Shown: positions 1 through 25,414 of the stretch, one piece after another
Numbering within the stretch: position 1 is the first letter of the stretch
Layout of the letters: every line of letters starts with the position of its first letter
From: Amorphochlora amoebiformis
Lineage: Eukaryota; Cercozoa; Chlorarachniophyceae
Direction: 5' to 3'
Assembly: GCA_054601695.1 (NCBI GenBank)
Contig: BAAHQB010000247.1
Span: 1 to 64,000, forward strand
DNA length: 64,000 nt
Translations under genes and position numbers: made by a program
Notes under the pieces: model-generated
The model's input: only the letters and a program-made list of their open reading frames with translations
The model's database searches: none
What the model was told of the DNA's origin: nothing

Positions 1-78
1 GCGCTCTACAGTACGACACTTCAACCTTCCGTTCACCCTATACAAATATAAAAAATCTATAAAATTATATATATATAC

Positions 79-127
<49 letters not shown>

Positions 128-211
128 ATATGTTTATATATACGCATAATTATGTATATATATACATATATACATTGTAATATAATAAACACTTCAACCT
201 TCACTTCTCCG

Positions 212-290
<79 letters not shown>

Positions 291-336
291 ATATATATAT
301 AGATATATATAATATATATAAATATATCCGTATATA

Positions 337-373
<37 letters not shown>

Positions 374-374
374 C

Positions 375-429
375 ATATCTGTAACTATTCACAGATAGTT
401 ATATCTAACCTTCGCATACCAGTGATATA

Positions 430-478
<49 letters not shown>

Positions 479-743
479 CATTTACATATACATATATGTA
501 TGTATATATATATGTATATATATGTGTGTATATGTATATTGTATACATATCTATAAAAATTTATAGACAGTTATATATAACCTTCGCATACGAGTGATAT
601 AATATATATTATATACATATCTATAAATATTCATAGATATTTATGTATAACCTTCGCATGCGAGTAATACATTATACATATGTATATATACACGTATACA
701 TATATATATATATATGTATACATGTATATCTATAAATATTTAT

Positions 744-782
<39 letters not shown>

Positions 783-928
783 ACAGTAACATGCGAGTGA
801 TGTATAAGACATATACAAACACACACACATATATATATATATATATTCATGTATACATGTCTATATTTACAAATATATATATATATATATCCAAGAACAT
901 GTAGATATTTACATATAACCTTCGAATG

Positions 929-968
<40 letters not shown>

Positions 969-1023
969 CTGAATACACATAGATATTTACATATAATTTT
1001 CATATGCAGTGATATATAATACA

Positions 1024-1062
<39 letters not shown>

Positions 1063-1150
1063 GTGTATACATGTCTATATTTACAAACATATATATATTC
1101 AAGAACATGTAGATATTTACATATAACCTTCGCATGCGTGTGATATATAC

Positions 1151-1194
<44 letters not shown>

Positions 1195-1249
1195 CTGAAT
1201 ACACATAGATATTTACATATAATTTTCATATGCAGTGATATATAATACA

Positions 1250-1289
<40 letters not shown>

Positions 1290-1385
1290 ATATATTCAAC
1301 TTATATATGTAATATCTTAATATCTATATTATATGTAAAAATGCATATAGATACTTATATCTAACCTTCGCATGAGAGTCATATG

Positions 1386-1459
<74 letters not shown>

Positions 1460-1509
1460 CATTATATATATTTTATATATATAAATATGTATATATATAT
1501 ATAAATAAC
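375..1509. repeat. Tail-echo array of the 1510-1569 exon
   Basis: About nine degenerate copies of a unit with CTTCGCATGCGAGTGAT (plus strand) are separated by (TA)n. On the minus strand each reproduces the last bases of the exon at 1569-1510 and its GTTAT donor. Some copies have a perfect TCGCATGCGA palindrome and a flanking short hairpin ATCTATAAAT..ATAGAT. Bases 1-374 are (TA)n with two short ACTTCAACCTTC copies. Confidence 0.75.
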
Positions 1510-10896
<9,387 letters not shown>

Positions 10897-11167
10897 CTCG
10901 GAAGAATATCCGCGATGATACACGCCATCCGAAACACTTTCGCGCCAAATTTCACCCCAAATGGCTGGGATAGTCCTTCTCCTCAATCGAACTCGTCGTA
11001 AACCCGACACAGTTGCCCAGCGCGGCGTCGCGAGAGACGAAAGGGTGACAGCCATGAGGGCCATGTGTGTCACTATGAGAAGATGTGACGAGCCTGGATG
11101 ACACTCACTGTCACATTGGCGTGACGCCCGTAGGACACCGTGACACACCCGCGTGACATTCGCCACA
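10897..11167. promoter_or_regulatory. Short bidirectional intergenic region with TGACA/TGTCA cluster
   Basis: This 271-bp gap separates the proposed start codons of the minus-strand gene (10896) and TMEM18 (11168). It is one of the few GC-balanced, repeat-free stretches. Between about 11047 and 11158 the word TGAC(A/G) or its complement TGTCA occurs at least seven times in both orientations, e.g. near 11047, 11070, 11085, 11098, 11109, 11121, 11142 and 11153. This is far more often than chance in 110 bp. I infer a shared promoter with a clustered factor-binding site. No TATA box is distinguishable in such AT-rich surroundings. Confidence 0.5.
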
Positions 11168-11978
11168 ATGCCTGGAGTCCAACCCAACTCGACACTCATG
11201 AACCCGAATGAGGCTATCGAAAGCATCGTGAAGCAGTATATGAAGAAGAGCTCGGATCCAAATTCATTTACAGAGGCAGTAGAAGCGTTCATAGCAGCTG
11301 TCGACTGGAATGAGAGGTAATTTTCAGCCCTTTCGCGCATTTTTGGTTCAACGATGGTTCCGAAACGGGAGAAGACTACAGTTTATATCGATACCGAGTT
11401 CTCGACTTGGTTTCCCGAATAGCACTTACGACATTGGGAGGGTTTAGGTTGGAGGGATAAGGGAGGAAAAGGAATCTTGAGCAAGCTCGAGCGCTTTCGT
11501 CATCATCTCTTGTTTGGCTCCGACGAGCTTTCTGATATCTTTCCCTCTTCTCCCCTCCTCTTTTCCTTCAGGTGGCTTCACATCCTCTTCTCATGTCAGC
11601 TAGTGGTCGCCATCATAGCCGTCCTCACGCGGAAGAGCTTCACCGTTCAGTCTGTGCTTCTAATGACCTGCCGTAATAGCAAGCCTTCAACCTATCGAAT
11701 TCTCTGAATTTTTGTATGATTATGCCTGTTTTTCCTGTCTCTACGATCCTGTGTATGTTGTGGTGCTTTGAAATCAACTCCAAACACGGAAAAGTCTGAG
11801 ATATCGTACTGTACATCAGTTGGAGCGATATTAATCGCAACGTATATCAATGACTGGGCCATGGACAACTGGAGGCTGTTTGCGGGACAGGCTTACTTTG
11901 ATCAGAACGGGTTATATTTAGATGTATGTGTGTGTGATATGTATAGTATGTATGTGTAGATGAACATTGTTTTATATT

Positions 11979-12034
<56 letters not shown>

Positions 12035-12138
12035 AATGATATATATATATATATATGTGTGTGTGTATGTGTATATATATATGTGTGTAGATTGTAAATA
12101 TAATGTTTATGTAAAGGACAGTATAGATATAAACAAAT

Positions 12139-12173
<35 letters not shown>

Positions 12174-12247
12174 CATATATACATATATGTATATGTATTT
12201 TTATATACGCATATCTGTGATATGTATTTACATATTATGCATATATA

Positions 12248-12294
<47 letters not shown>

Positions 12295-12362
12295 TACATA
12301 TATGTATATGTATTTTTATATACGCATATCTGTGATATGTATTTACATATTATGCATATATA

Positions 12363-12409
<47 letters not shown>

Positions 12410-12449
12410 GACGTATATATATATAAATATATATGTACATATGTACATA

Positions 12450-12482
<33 letters not shown>

Positions 12483-12495
12483 CAATATATTTATA

Positions 12496-12540
<45 letters not shown>

Positions 12541-12697
12541 AATTTATGCTGCATGTGTGTCTATGTATCTACAAATATAAACGCTAAATATGTATCTACG
12601 TATGCAGATTTATATATTCCGAACATTTGTATATATCTACTCCTCCTCTCACCCCTCTCACCCCTCTGTTCTCTCGCTCTTTTCCCTTCTCCCTCTA

Positions 12698-12764
<67 letters not shown>

Positions 12765-13117
12765 CCTCTCTCTCTCTCTCTTTCTCTCTCCTCTCCATGA
12801 CTCTCTCTCTCTCTCTTCCCTCCTCCGGGTCAGTATGAGAGCCAGAAAGTGAGGTCTAAATGGAGGAGGGATGGGCTTAGATTTGAAGCTCTTCGTTGTA
12901 AAGTTTGGAATAATTCGAGTTTTTCTTTTGAATATTTCGGTTCTAAGGTTTTTTATTTCGGCTGTGCACTCCGGGCCTCTGTTGGCGATCGCCTTATGTA
13001 TATTGGTGAGAGATTTTGAGAATTATATATGTGTATTATGTGTGTTTATATGTATGTGTATGTGGGAGGATACATGTGTAAATACGTGTGTGTGTATATG
13101 AAATGCACGAATATATG

Positions 13118-13160
<43 letters not shown>

Positions 13161-13324
13161 CGTATTACGAATTTAATATATATATATATATATACATACA
13201 TATATATGTATATATATATATGTATGTATATATGTATATCTAGGTATATATTGTGTACTTATGCATATATATATATATATATATATATAAGTATATATTC
13301 ATAGGATATATATATATATATATA

Positions 13325-13383
<59 letters not shown>

Positions 13384-13667
13384 CGTACATAATATATATG
13401 TATGTATAAATGTGTAATTATGTATACAAATGTATACATACGTATATGTATATACAGGTGTGCAATACGTATATATATATATATATACATATATATGTAA
13501 TATATACATATATATATTGTTAACTATATATATATATATATGCATATATTTATCGTTTTAGTATATGTATATCATGTTGAATAGTTAGGACAATATAATG
13601 TGTATATCTACATGACATGGTATATACATATATGATGTACACAGGATATAAAAAACGTTACATATTA

Positions 13668-13702
<35 letters not shown>

Positions 13703-13709
13703 TATTTAT

Positions 13710-13747
<38 letters not shown>

Positions 13748-14125
13748 CATAATATATTATATATATATATATATATTTATACAGATATATATATATATAT
13801 ATATATAATATATATATACATAATATATTATATATATATTATATATATATATATATATATGTGTGTATATATATATATATATATTTACATATATATATAT
13901 ATATATATACATATATATATACATATATATTTAATACATATATATATATGTTTTAACTCGTGCACGCAGATCAACATGCTGTGCCTCATGGCGTCCCTCG
14001 TGATAGCTGTCAAGAGATTAGAATTTAAGCGCGCCAAAGCAAAAAAGAACAAAAAACAAAAGAGCGACGACAATAAGAGCAGCAAAAAGGCGAATTCGAA
14101 AAGAAAGCTTAAGAAGAGAGACTAG
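11168..14125 (+). CDS. TMEM18: TMEM18 family nuclear-envelope membrane protein
   Basis: Five exons (11168-11316, 11572-11672, 11820-11910, 12948-13005, 13970-14125) join to 184 codons plus TAG, all GT-AG with matching phases. TMEM18 is a small nuclear-envelope membrane protein of about 140 residues in animals. The family's signature runs in order across the exon joins: an acidic amphipathic N-terminus ending in AAVDWNERW, then a first hydrophobic segment. Next come [14 protein letters not shown] (family AEYINxxAxxNWRLF), [18 protein letters not shown] (family YFDxxGxFxSxxFxAPLL) and a last hydrophobic segment. The C-terminus is very Lys-rich, ending KRKLKKRD, like the charged nuclear-localising tail of the family. 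Splice choices at 11672 and 11910 were fixed by exact family spacing: 13 residues between VQ and ATYIN, and no insertion after FDQNG. Introns 3 and 4 hold the (TA)n and (CT)n. The first ATG follows CCACA; upstream DNA is the TGACA-rich gap. Confidence 0.93.
12690..12822. repeat. (CT)n tract in TMEM18 intron 3
   Basis: A pure to near-pure CT run on the plus strand, about 55 bp perfect then interrupted. It sits about 130 bp upstream of the exon 4 acceptor and may add to a distant pyrimidine tract. Confidence 0.85.
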
Positions 14126-14592
14126 TGGCTTGTTCAAGTTATAATTGCCTAATATACTACTAGTGGTAGTTGCCGGTTGGCTGGGGTAATAAAACCGTAT
14201 AAGCTAGTAATGTAGCTCTCGCGACATCAGTACACACACATTGGGATCTAAATATCTAGAATATTATACTAGATATACTGACGATCCTGTGATATATCTA
14301 GATGTATTGTTGCTGTGGTATTACTTTAGTAATATATCCATTTGATTCAAACCGAACTATACACTAGCTACAGTGGCCATCTCAGTAGCGCATGCATATC
14401 TAGGCACATCTACAAGGTGTTACACTAGTAACAGTACGAATTGTAACTGTACCGTCTGCACTGATCATTTTTGATCCGATCGGATGATACGCGAAATTAA
14501 AAATTATTTAGATTCACAACTATAAAACTATGTAGTTATATATATCTATATATCCATATATATATATATATATTCTAGATATTATATATATT

Positions 14593-14634
<42 letters not shown>

Positions 14635-15028
14635 GTACACATACGCGCATATATCTAGATATGCGTGTACCCATATAATTGTATCAGGATATTAGATTTG
14701 TATCTATAGTATATCACGTATCATACTATAGCAATATCTATCAGTGCACGTGCGTGACGAGTCACTGACGACCACGGTGATTTATCAGGCCCTGCATTTA
14801 TAACTTTAACGTACTCAGCAGTAACTAGACTAGCTAGAGTAACGGTAACTATGCTAGCTGTGAGACATATTTCCAATTTCCAACCTCTAGAGGAAAAATG
14901 TTGCTAAACTTTGCGGTCCCAATAGGACTAGCAAGAAGCTCAGTTTCCTCGCCTAATTATGTGACGAAAAATCATGAATTATGGAACGAAATGTATATAT
15001 ATATATATTATATATATATATATATAGT

Positions 15029-15067
<39 letters not shown>

Positions 15068-15155
15068 TGATGTATTGATGTATATAAAAACGAAAAATCA
15101 TGAAATATGTGATAAATATTCAATGAGTGTGGTCGATTAATTATGTAAGGTAGAA
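14126..15155. other. CTAG-rich convergent intergenic region
   Basis: This lies between the 3' ends of TMEM18 (+) and the ABM gene (-). It lacks long open frames. The tetranucleotide CTAG and longer forms (CTAGATAT, ACTAGT) recur, mixed with short palindromes such as GATCCGATCGGATC near 14473. The same texture returns at 38.4-39.1 kb, in the only other convergent gap of the window. From about 14960 to 15180 three imperfect copies of a CGAAAAATCATGAA...ATTCAATG unit overlap the last ABM exon. Confidence 0.6.
14188..14193 (+). terminator. Candidate polyadenylation signal of TMEM18
   Basis: An AATAAA hexamer lies 63 nt after the TMEM18 stop codon in non-repetitive sequence. It is the only canonical hexamer close to the stop on the sense strand. 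Its use is inferred. Confidence 0.4.
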
Positions 15156-15362
15156 TCATGAAATGTATGATATAATATTCAATGGATGTACTCGAATATC
15201 TGGAACAGTAGCACATGTATCTATGTTATATATATACATATATATATATATATATAGTGTCCATATAAAAATATATCTACAATATATATATATATATATA
15301 TATAAATATATATATTATATACATATATATATATACACAAACATATATACATATATATATAT

Positions 15363-15405
<43 letters not shown>

Positions 15406-15695
15406 CATACATTCCTACACACCACCAAGAAAAAAAAAAAGGCGAAAAATAAAGAAAAAAAAAAGTGTCTTTTTTTTGTTTGTTTCATTATTCTTTTTTA
15501 ATTCTTTACAGATACGTATCCACCGCCTCTGCTCGCTCGAAACCGAGAAGTCATCCTCTGCTTCAGGACTCTAAAATCAGAGTTAGGAATAGGTTTTGGG
15601 TTAGAAATAGATTCTAGAGTTCCCTTTCACGGGTTCCCTTGTTAGGGTTCCCTTGTTGGGGTTCCCATAATATATATATATATACATATGTATAT

Positions 15696-15753
<58 letters not shown>

Positions 15754-15857
15754 TGGCGCCCAAAGGCAATGTATGTTATGTGATGTATCGCCAACAAACT
15801 ATCACCCTTTTCGCTTCACAACAATACTATATATATATATATAGGATATATATATAT

Positions 15858-15909
<52 letters not shown>

Positions 15910-15970
15910 GTGTATATATATATGTATAATTATGTGTGTGTATACATATATGTATAATTATGTATATATG

Positions 15971-16006
<36 letters not shown>

Positions 16007-16258
16007 TTCATGGGGCCATTTACTGAGTTCTCCTAGAAAGAGTTCTCCTAGAATTCACGATCCGCAGTAACGGATTAATGGGGTAGGGCTAACGGGTATA
16101 TTAGACCTCTAGGGTTAACTTAGGTATATTAATTAGGTGTTTAGGATTATATTAAAAGAATTAGGATTATATTAAGAGTTTTGATGATTTTAAATTCGGC
16201 TTCGGGCATGTGTTTTTGATCCAGGATAGCTATGGAATGTATATGGATAAGTGTATGG

Positions 16259-16296
<38 letters not shown>

Positions 16297-16520
16297 GTAT
16301 ATATGAGGACATATGTATTTATGTATAAATATTCAACAAATGTATCTATAAACATAAAAGAAGTACAAATGAGTTGTAAGTCATCTATTCGTATAAATAA
16401 GCTCTATATATACTTACATTCAGTTGTATTATTATGTATATAATATATACATATATAAATAATGTATTTACATATATGTGTACATATTTATATATATATA
16501 TATATATATACATATATATT

Positions 16521-16584
<64 letters not shown>

Positions 16585-17950
16585 TACACATATAAAAACT
16601 TATATAGATACCTCAAATACTTTCACGAGCATAAATTGTTCTAATTTATTAGGGTTAGGGTTAGGGTTAGGGTTAGGGTTAGGATTAGGTTTAGGGTTAG
16701 AATTAGGGTTAGGGTTAGGGTTAGGATTAAAGTTACGGTTAGGGTTAGGGGGTTAAGGTTAGGGTTAGGGTTAGGATTAAAGTTACGGTTAGGGTTAGGG
16801 GGTTAAGGTTAGAGTTAGGATTAGGGTTAGGGTTAGGGTTAGGATTAAAGTTACGGTTAGGGTTAGGGGGTTAAGGTTAGGGTTAGGATTAGGGTTAGGG
16901 TTAGGGTTAGGATTAAAGTTACGGTTAGGGTTAGGGGGTTAAGGTTAGAGTTAGGATTAGGGTTAGGGTTAGGGTTAGGATTAAAGTTACCGTTAGGGTT
17001 AGGGGGTTAAGGTTAGGGTTTAGGGGTTAAGGTTAGGGTTAGGATTAGGATTAGGGTTAGGATTAGGATTAAAGTTACGGTTAGGGTTAGGGGGTTAGGG
17101 TTAGGTTTAGGGTCAGGGTTAGGGTTAGGGTTAGGATTAAAGTTACGGTTACGGTTAGGGGCTTAAGGTTAGAGTTAGGTTAGTGTTAGGGTTAGGGTTA
17201 GGAATAGAGTTACGGTTAGGGTTAGAGGGTTAAGGCTAGAGTTAGGTTAGGGCTAGGGTTAGGGTTAGGGTTAGGGTTAGGGATAGGTTAATATTAGGGT
17301 TAGGGTTATGGCTAGGTCGGGTTAGGGTTAGGATTCGGATTAAAGTTTCGGTTAGGGTTAGGGGGTTAAGGTTAGAGTTAGGTTAGGGTTGGGTTAGAGG
17401 TATAGGTTAGGGTTAGGGATAGAATGAGGGTTAGGGTTACGGTTAGGGGGTTAAGGTTAGGCTTAGAGGTATAGGTCAGGGTTAGGGATAGGGTTAGGGT
17501 TAGGGCTAGGGTTAGGGGGTTAGGATTAGGATTAAAATTACGGTTAGGGTTAAATGAGCTAGGTTAGGGTTAGGGTTAGAGGTATAAGTTAGGGTTAGGG
17601 ATAGGGTTAGGGTTAGGGTTAGGGTTAGGGTTAGGGTTAGGGTTAGGGTTAGGGTTAGGGTTAGGGTTAGGGTTAGGGTTAGGGTTAGGGTTAGGGTTAG
17701 GGTTAGGGTTGGTTACGGGGGTCGTCGATAAATTGGAGGATGTCAAACCTAATCAGGTGGATTTTTACCATGATCAATACATTATATACACAGGTTCTAT
17801 ATATTTGTATATATATTACACTATATATATATTTATAAATATACATATATTTACATACATACAGACAAATATATACATACATATATATATATATATATGT
17901 ATATATTTATATATGAAAATATTTATATCTGTATATAATATATGTATATA

Positions 17951-17985
<35 letters not shown>

Positions 17986-18095
17986 CATACCTAGCAACTC
18001 CATCCTCAACTATAGATCCCCTAGCATTAGCTAAAGTCATCTGTATATATATATATATACGTATATATATATATTCATTATATATATATAGATAT

Positions 18096-18160
<65 letters not shown>

Positions 18161-18198
18161 TTGAGAGTAATTGTGCTTACTACCATATATGAATATAT

Positions 18199-18244
<46 letters not shown>

Positions 18245-18512
18245 AATATGTACATATACACACACATACATATACACATATACACATATACACATATTAT
18301 ATATACACACATATACATATATATATATATATATAGATATATATAGTACCATTATAAACTGTGTTTCTCTTCCCTCCCTGATTCGGACTGTTGTATGTTG
18401 ACAATAAACCTTTGCAGTATATATATATATATGTATGTGTATATGTATATACATATATACATATGTATATTCACGTATGTATACGCGTATATACATATAC
18501 ATATGTGTGTGT

Positions 18513-18563
<51 letters not shown>

Positions 18564-18611
18564 TATATCTATATATATTTATAACTATGTACACATATAA
18601 CTAGATAATCC

Positions 18612-18642
<31 letters not shown>

Positions 18643-18884
18643 AATATATAAATATATGCATACATACATAAACATACATGTGATATCCGACATTTCGATG
18701 TGTGCATAGATGTAATCTGTTATATGTAGATGCATATATTATATATTATATATAACTCTCTTTGAGTCTGAGCGTTATAGATAACAATGCACCCTTGAAC
18801 ATAATTACAGTAACTATGTATGTGTAAGAATATATATGTATATAAATATATATATATATATATACATGTTATATATGTATATAC

Positions 18885-18934
<50 letters not shown>

Positions 18935-19056
18935 ATAAACACACACACACACACACGTATATATATATATATATATATATATATTATGCATATTTATACA
19001 TATATTTACATACATATGTATATATATATATGCATAAATTTATATATATACATATA

Positions 19057-19087
<31 letters not shown>

Positions 19088-19409
19088 CATATATGCATAT
19101 ATACATATATACAAAATACGTATACATATGTATATATATATATATATATATGCATATATATATATATATACATTATACACATACACATACATACACACAT
19201 ATATATATGTATATATATATATATATATATGTATATTTCTGCACATACACATAGGTAAATTTCTATACATACATATATATATATATATATGTATAGGTAA
19301 ATATGTATATGTATAAAACTGCCCTCCGAGCTGGGGTATTGAATGCTGGCGATATATCTTTGCACAATATAATAACTACATATATATATATATATATATT
19401 GGAATATGC

Positions 19410-19449
<40 letters not shown>

Positions 19450-19488
19450 CATACCTATATATGTATATTTATATACAATGCATATATA

Positions 19489-19533
<45 letters not shown>

Positions 19534-19697
19534 CACATATTACATATAATATATATGTAAATATACAAAATATACATACATCTATGTATATATGTTATAT
19601 ATATATATATTTATATGTACTAACGCTTACACATATAAATGTACATATATAAATATATATATAATATATGTACAATATATATATTATACACATATAA

Positions 19698-19793
<96 letters not shown>

Positions 19794-19866
19794 TCTTGTT
19801 CAATATCGTCATCTAAGTTTTGATATACCCAATTCCTATTACATATGGACTATACATATATATATT

Positions 19867-19897
<31 letters not shown>

Positions 19898-19988
19898 TGG
19901 GTCTAGATTCGAGTTAGGGATAGGTTTAGGGTTAAGGGTTCCTCTACTTGGGGTTGAAGGGATATATATATATATATATACAAAATAC

Positions 19989-20036
<48 letters not shown>

Positions 20037-20071
20037 ATATATACATATACATAAATAAAATATAGAATGTT

Positions 20072-20149
<78 letters not shown>

Positions 20150-20455
20150 GGTTAGTGTTAGGGTTAGGATCAGTTAGGGTTAGGGCGTCGGGTTAGGGTT
20201 AGGTTAGGGTCAGGGTTAGGGTTAGGGTTAGGGTTAGGGTTAGGGTTAGGGTTAGGGTTAGGGTTAGGGTTAGAGTTAGGGTTAGGGTTAGCAAAAACGT
20301 GTCTTAACTTGGGTTTGAAAGGGAATACAACTCGCATTCGTAAAGTTTCGGACGGCTTTAGAAGCTAGGATATATATATATATATATATGTATGTATATA
20401 TATATATATATGTATGTATATATATGTATATAGATGTATATATATATATTTATAT

Positions 20456-20495
<40 letters not shown>

Positions 20496-20510
20496 AAAAA
20501 ATACACATAC

Positions 20511-20544
<34 letters not shown>

Positions 20545-20676
20545 ATATATAGTTTGAAGGGGAATAAAACTCGAAATCGGATATTTCAGTCGGCTCTAGA
20601 AGCTAGGATATGTGCATATATATGTATATATATATATATATTTATATATATACACTATATGTAAATATGTATATAT

Positions 20677-20710
<34 letters not shown>

Positions 20711-20726
20711 TGTGTAAGTATATACT

Positions 20727-20768
<42 letters not shown>

Positions 20769-20807
20769 ATATATTATGTATGTATATATACATTTTTATA
20801 TATCATG

Positions 20808-20856
<49 letters not shown>

Positions 20857-20888
20857 CAACCATATGAGCGGAAATTTCTTGAAATATG

Positions 20889-20929
<41 letters not shown>

Positions 20930-20992
20930 ATATATATATGTGTATATATATATATATATTGGCAACCGTGAGCGGATGTTTCTTGAAACGTG

Positions 20993-21036
<44 letters not shown>

Positions 21037-21074
21037 CACACATATATATATATGTATACATATATATTTATACG

Positions 21075-21109
<35 letters not shown>

Positions 21110-21331
21110 TATGTATGTATATATTATACATATATACATATATATATATATATGTATATATGTATATGTGTGTATATGTGTGTGTGTATGTTGGCAACCA
21201 TATTCGCAGATATTTCTTGAAATGTGATGTTTCTTCTTGCATTGTGATACAATATATATATGCATATATATATATATATATATACATATGCATGTATATA
21301 TATGTATATATATATATACATGTATATATAC

Positions 21332-21384
<53 letters not shown>

Positions 21385-21508
21385 ATGTGTGTATATGTGT
21401 GTGTGTATGTTGGCAACCATATTCGCAGATATTTCTTGAAATGTGATGTTTCTTCTTGCATTGTGATACAATATATATATGCATATATATATATATATAT
21501 ATATACAT

Positions 21509-21553
<45 letters not shown>

Positions 21554-21783
21554 TTGGTAACCATGTTCGCGGATATTTCTTGAAATGTGGTGTAGAACTC
21601 TGTTTCCTCGAGATCTTTCTGTACAAAATATACACATAAATAATCTTATATGCATAAGTATATGTATATCAAGAAAATATGTAAATAAATATATTTATAT
21701 GTATGTATATTTAAATAGAAATATATCTGTTCTATATTTGTGCATGTATATATATATATATATATATATATATCATGTATCTA

Positions 21784-21838
<55 letters not shown>

Positions 21839-21853
21839 CAGCCACATACATGC

Positions 21854-21894
<41 letters not shown>

Positions 21895-21901
21895 ACATAT
21901 A

Positions 21902-21936
<35 letters not shown>

Positions 21937-22014
21937 GCGTGTTTGTATAGTTTATATTGATCGATAAATTCACGTAAATAGACACCGGATATTCTAATCC
22001 TGAAATACAATATT

Positions 22015-22048
<34 letters not shown>

Positions 22049-22184
22049 TCTATATATATATACATATATATATTACATACAGATATATATATATATATAT
22101 ATATATTAGCAGATATGAAAATACCGGTATATTCCAATCCTGAAACACCTTTACTACGACAAACTGACCTGAAGCATTTATGTA

Positions 22185-22249
<65 letters not shown>

Positions 22250-22260
22250 TTATATATATA

Positions 22261-22305
<45 letters not shown>

Positions 22306-22384
22306 GTATGTATGTACATTTAATATGTAGAATTATTTTTACGTTCATTAGATACATACATATACATATATATTATACATTATA

Positions 22385-22458
<74 letters not shown>

Positions 22459-22566
22459 ATGTGTGTGTTTGAATACCTTAATTTAGCTTCTAATATGTGA
22501 CAGAATATACATACATGTATATACATATATATATTATACATCTATATATATATATGTATATATATA

Positions 22567-22631
<65 letters not shown>

Positions 22632-22676
22632 TTGAAAGTCAAGCGGCTTTGCAAATGTACTATATACAACCTTCTT

Positions 22677-22725
<49 letters not shown>

Positions 22726-22753
22726 ATATATATTTATATATATTATATATGTG

Positions 22754-22828
<75 letters not shown>

Positions 22829-23023
22829 GTGTGTGTTTGTTATATGTGTATGTATGGTGCAGTTTTCTATACGCACATAAATATACAATTGGGTATTATC
22901 TATATACATATACATTCATAATGTAAATATATATGTGTATATATACATATATATATATATGTATACATAAGTATGTATCTCCGTATATATATATATTTAT
23001 GTATATATAAATGTAAATATATA

Positions 23024-23082
<59 letters not shown>

Positions 23083-23094
23083 GCTATATGCCAT

Positions 23095-23168
<74 letters not shown>

Positions 23169-23171
23169 TAA

Positions 23172-23260
<89 letters not shown>

Positions 23261-23282
23261 CATATGTGTGCATGTGTATTTG

Positions 23283-23335
<53 letters not shown>

Positions 23336-23347
23336 TTTAGTTTATAG

Positions 23348-23387
<40 letters not shown>

Positions 23388-23479
23388 TATATGCATATAT
23401 ATATGTGTGTATTCATATATTAAATATATATATATATATATATATAATTATACATATATATATATACATATATATAATA

Positions 23480-23516
<37 letters not shown>

Positions 23517-23551
23517 CATATACACACACATATATATATATACACACATAT

Positions 23552-23588
<37 letters not shown>

Positions 23589-23663
23589 CACATATATATC
23601 CATATTCTGACCAGGGTTAGCTTCGCTCTGGAGCACGTCAAACCGAATTACACCTGTTTATTC

Positions 23664-23721
<58 letters not shown>

Positions 23722-23818
23722 AGAGAGGAAGAGAGATAGGAGAGTGAGAGATAAAGAGAGAGGAGGAGAGAGTGTATATATATATATATACATATATATA
23801 TATACATATAAATATAAA

Positions 23819-23900
<82 letters not shown>

Positions 23901-24804
23901 AAGAGAGACTTGAGTGATATAACAAGAAAACATAAAAAAAAGAGAGAGAAACGGAAAATCTATCCGAAGAAAAAATATAAAATAAAGCGCTCCAAAAAAT
24001 AGGCGAGCTGGATTACACTATAATCCAGATGCTAAAACAAACGCTAATCCTAACCCTAACAGTAACCCTACTTATGACAAACATGTATAACCCTACCCCT
24101 AACCCTAACCCTAACCCTAACCCTAACCCCAACCCTAACCCCAACCCTAACCCTAACCCTAACCCTAACCCTAACCCTAACCCTAACCCTAACCCTAACC
24201 CTAACCCTAACCCTAACCCTAACTGTATCCTTACTTCAAGCCCTGACCCTAACCCTAACAGTAAAACTAGCGTCAAACCTTAGCCCTAACCTGACGCAAC
24301 CTAAGCTCCAACACTAACCCTAACTCCAACCCTAATCCTAACCTTAACCCTAACCCTAACCCTAACCCTAACCCTAACCCTAACCCTAACCCTAACCCTA
24401 ACCCTAATGCTAACCCTAATACGTGTTATTACCCGGAAAATCCAGGGAGTTTATTGCGTTAATCGCAGCGGCCTAGTATTAGTGTAATATGTGTGAAAAT
24501 GATGTACATGTACATACGTTTTTTGTATTTATAGATATATATATCTATGTATGTATGTATATATAATATATACATACATATATATATATATATATATGTA
24601 CATATATATATATATATTTATATATATATGTATGTATATGTATGTGTATATGTAGCCTGTGGCCTAATATAAGTGTAATATTTGTGGAATGCTATATATA
24701 CATACTTATGTTGTATTGATGTATATATATACATATATATATATATACATTGCCTAATATAAGTGTAATATTGTGAAATGATACATGTACATATGCATGT
24801 TGTA

Positions 24805-24872
<68 letters not shown>

Positions 24873-24980
24873 TGTATATGTAGCCGAGGCCTAGTATAAG
24901 TGTAATATGTGTGAAAATGATATATATCTACATACGTACGTTGTATTCATAGATACATATATATATGTTCATATATATAC

Positions 24981-25021
<41 letters not shown>

Positions 25022-25069
25022 GTATAAATGTACATATGCATATACTAACATATACATTTATATACGTAC

Positions 25070-25104
<35 letters not shown>

Positions 25105-25140
25105 TATCAATTTCATCTCAAATCCTTCTCATATTCCATC

Positions 25141-25185
<45 letters not shown>

Positions 25186-25197
25186 TATGTGCGTATA

Positions 25198-25269
<72 letters not shown>

Positions 25270-25335
25270 CTATACATACATATATATACATATATGCATA
25301 TCAACTTCCTCTCAAATCCTTCCCCGTATTCCATC

Positions 25336-25414
<79 letters not shown>

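Noticed and set aside
12655-12838. SLSLSL-rich plus-strand frames (also 32.65-33.05 and 53.38-53.94 kb)
   Set aside because: Translations of (CT)n tracts in introns.
20796-21635. 279-residue minus-strand open frame
   Set aside because: Mostly IYIYIY. The short non-repeat islands are one real ABM exon and its tail echoes, read in a frame that does not match the spliced phase.
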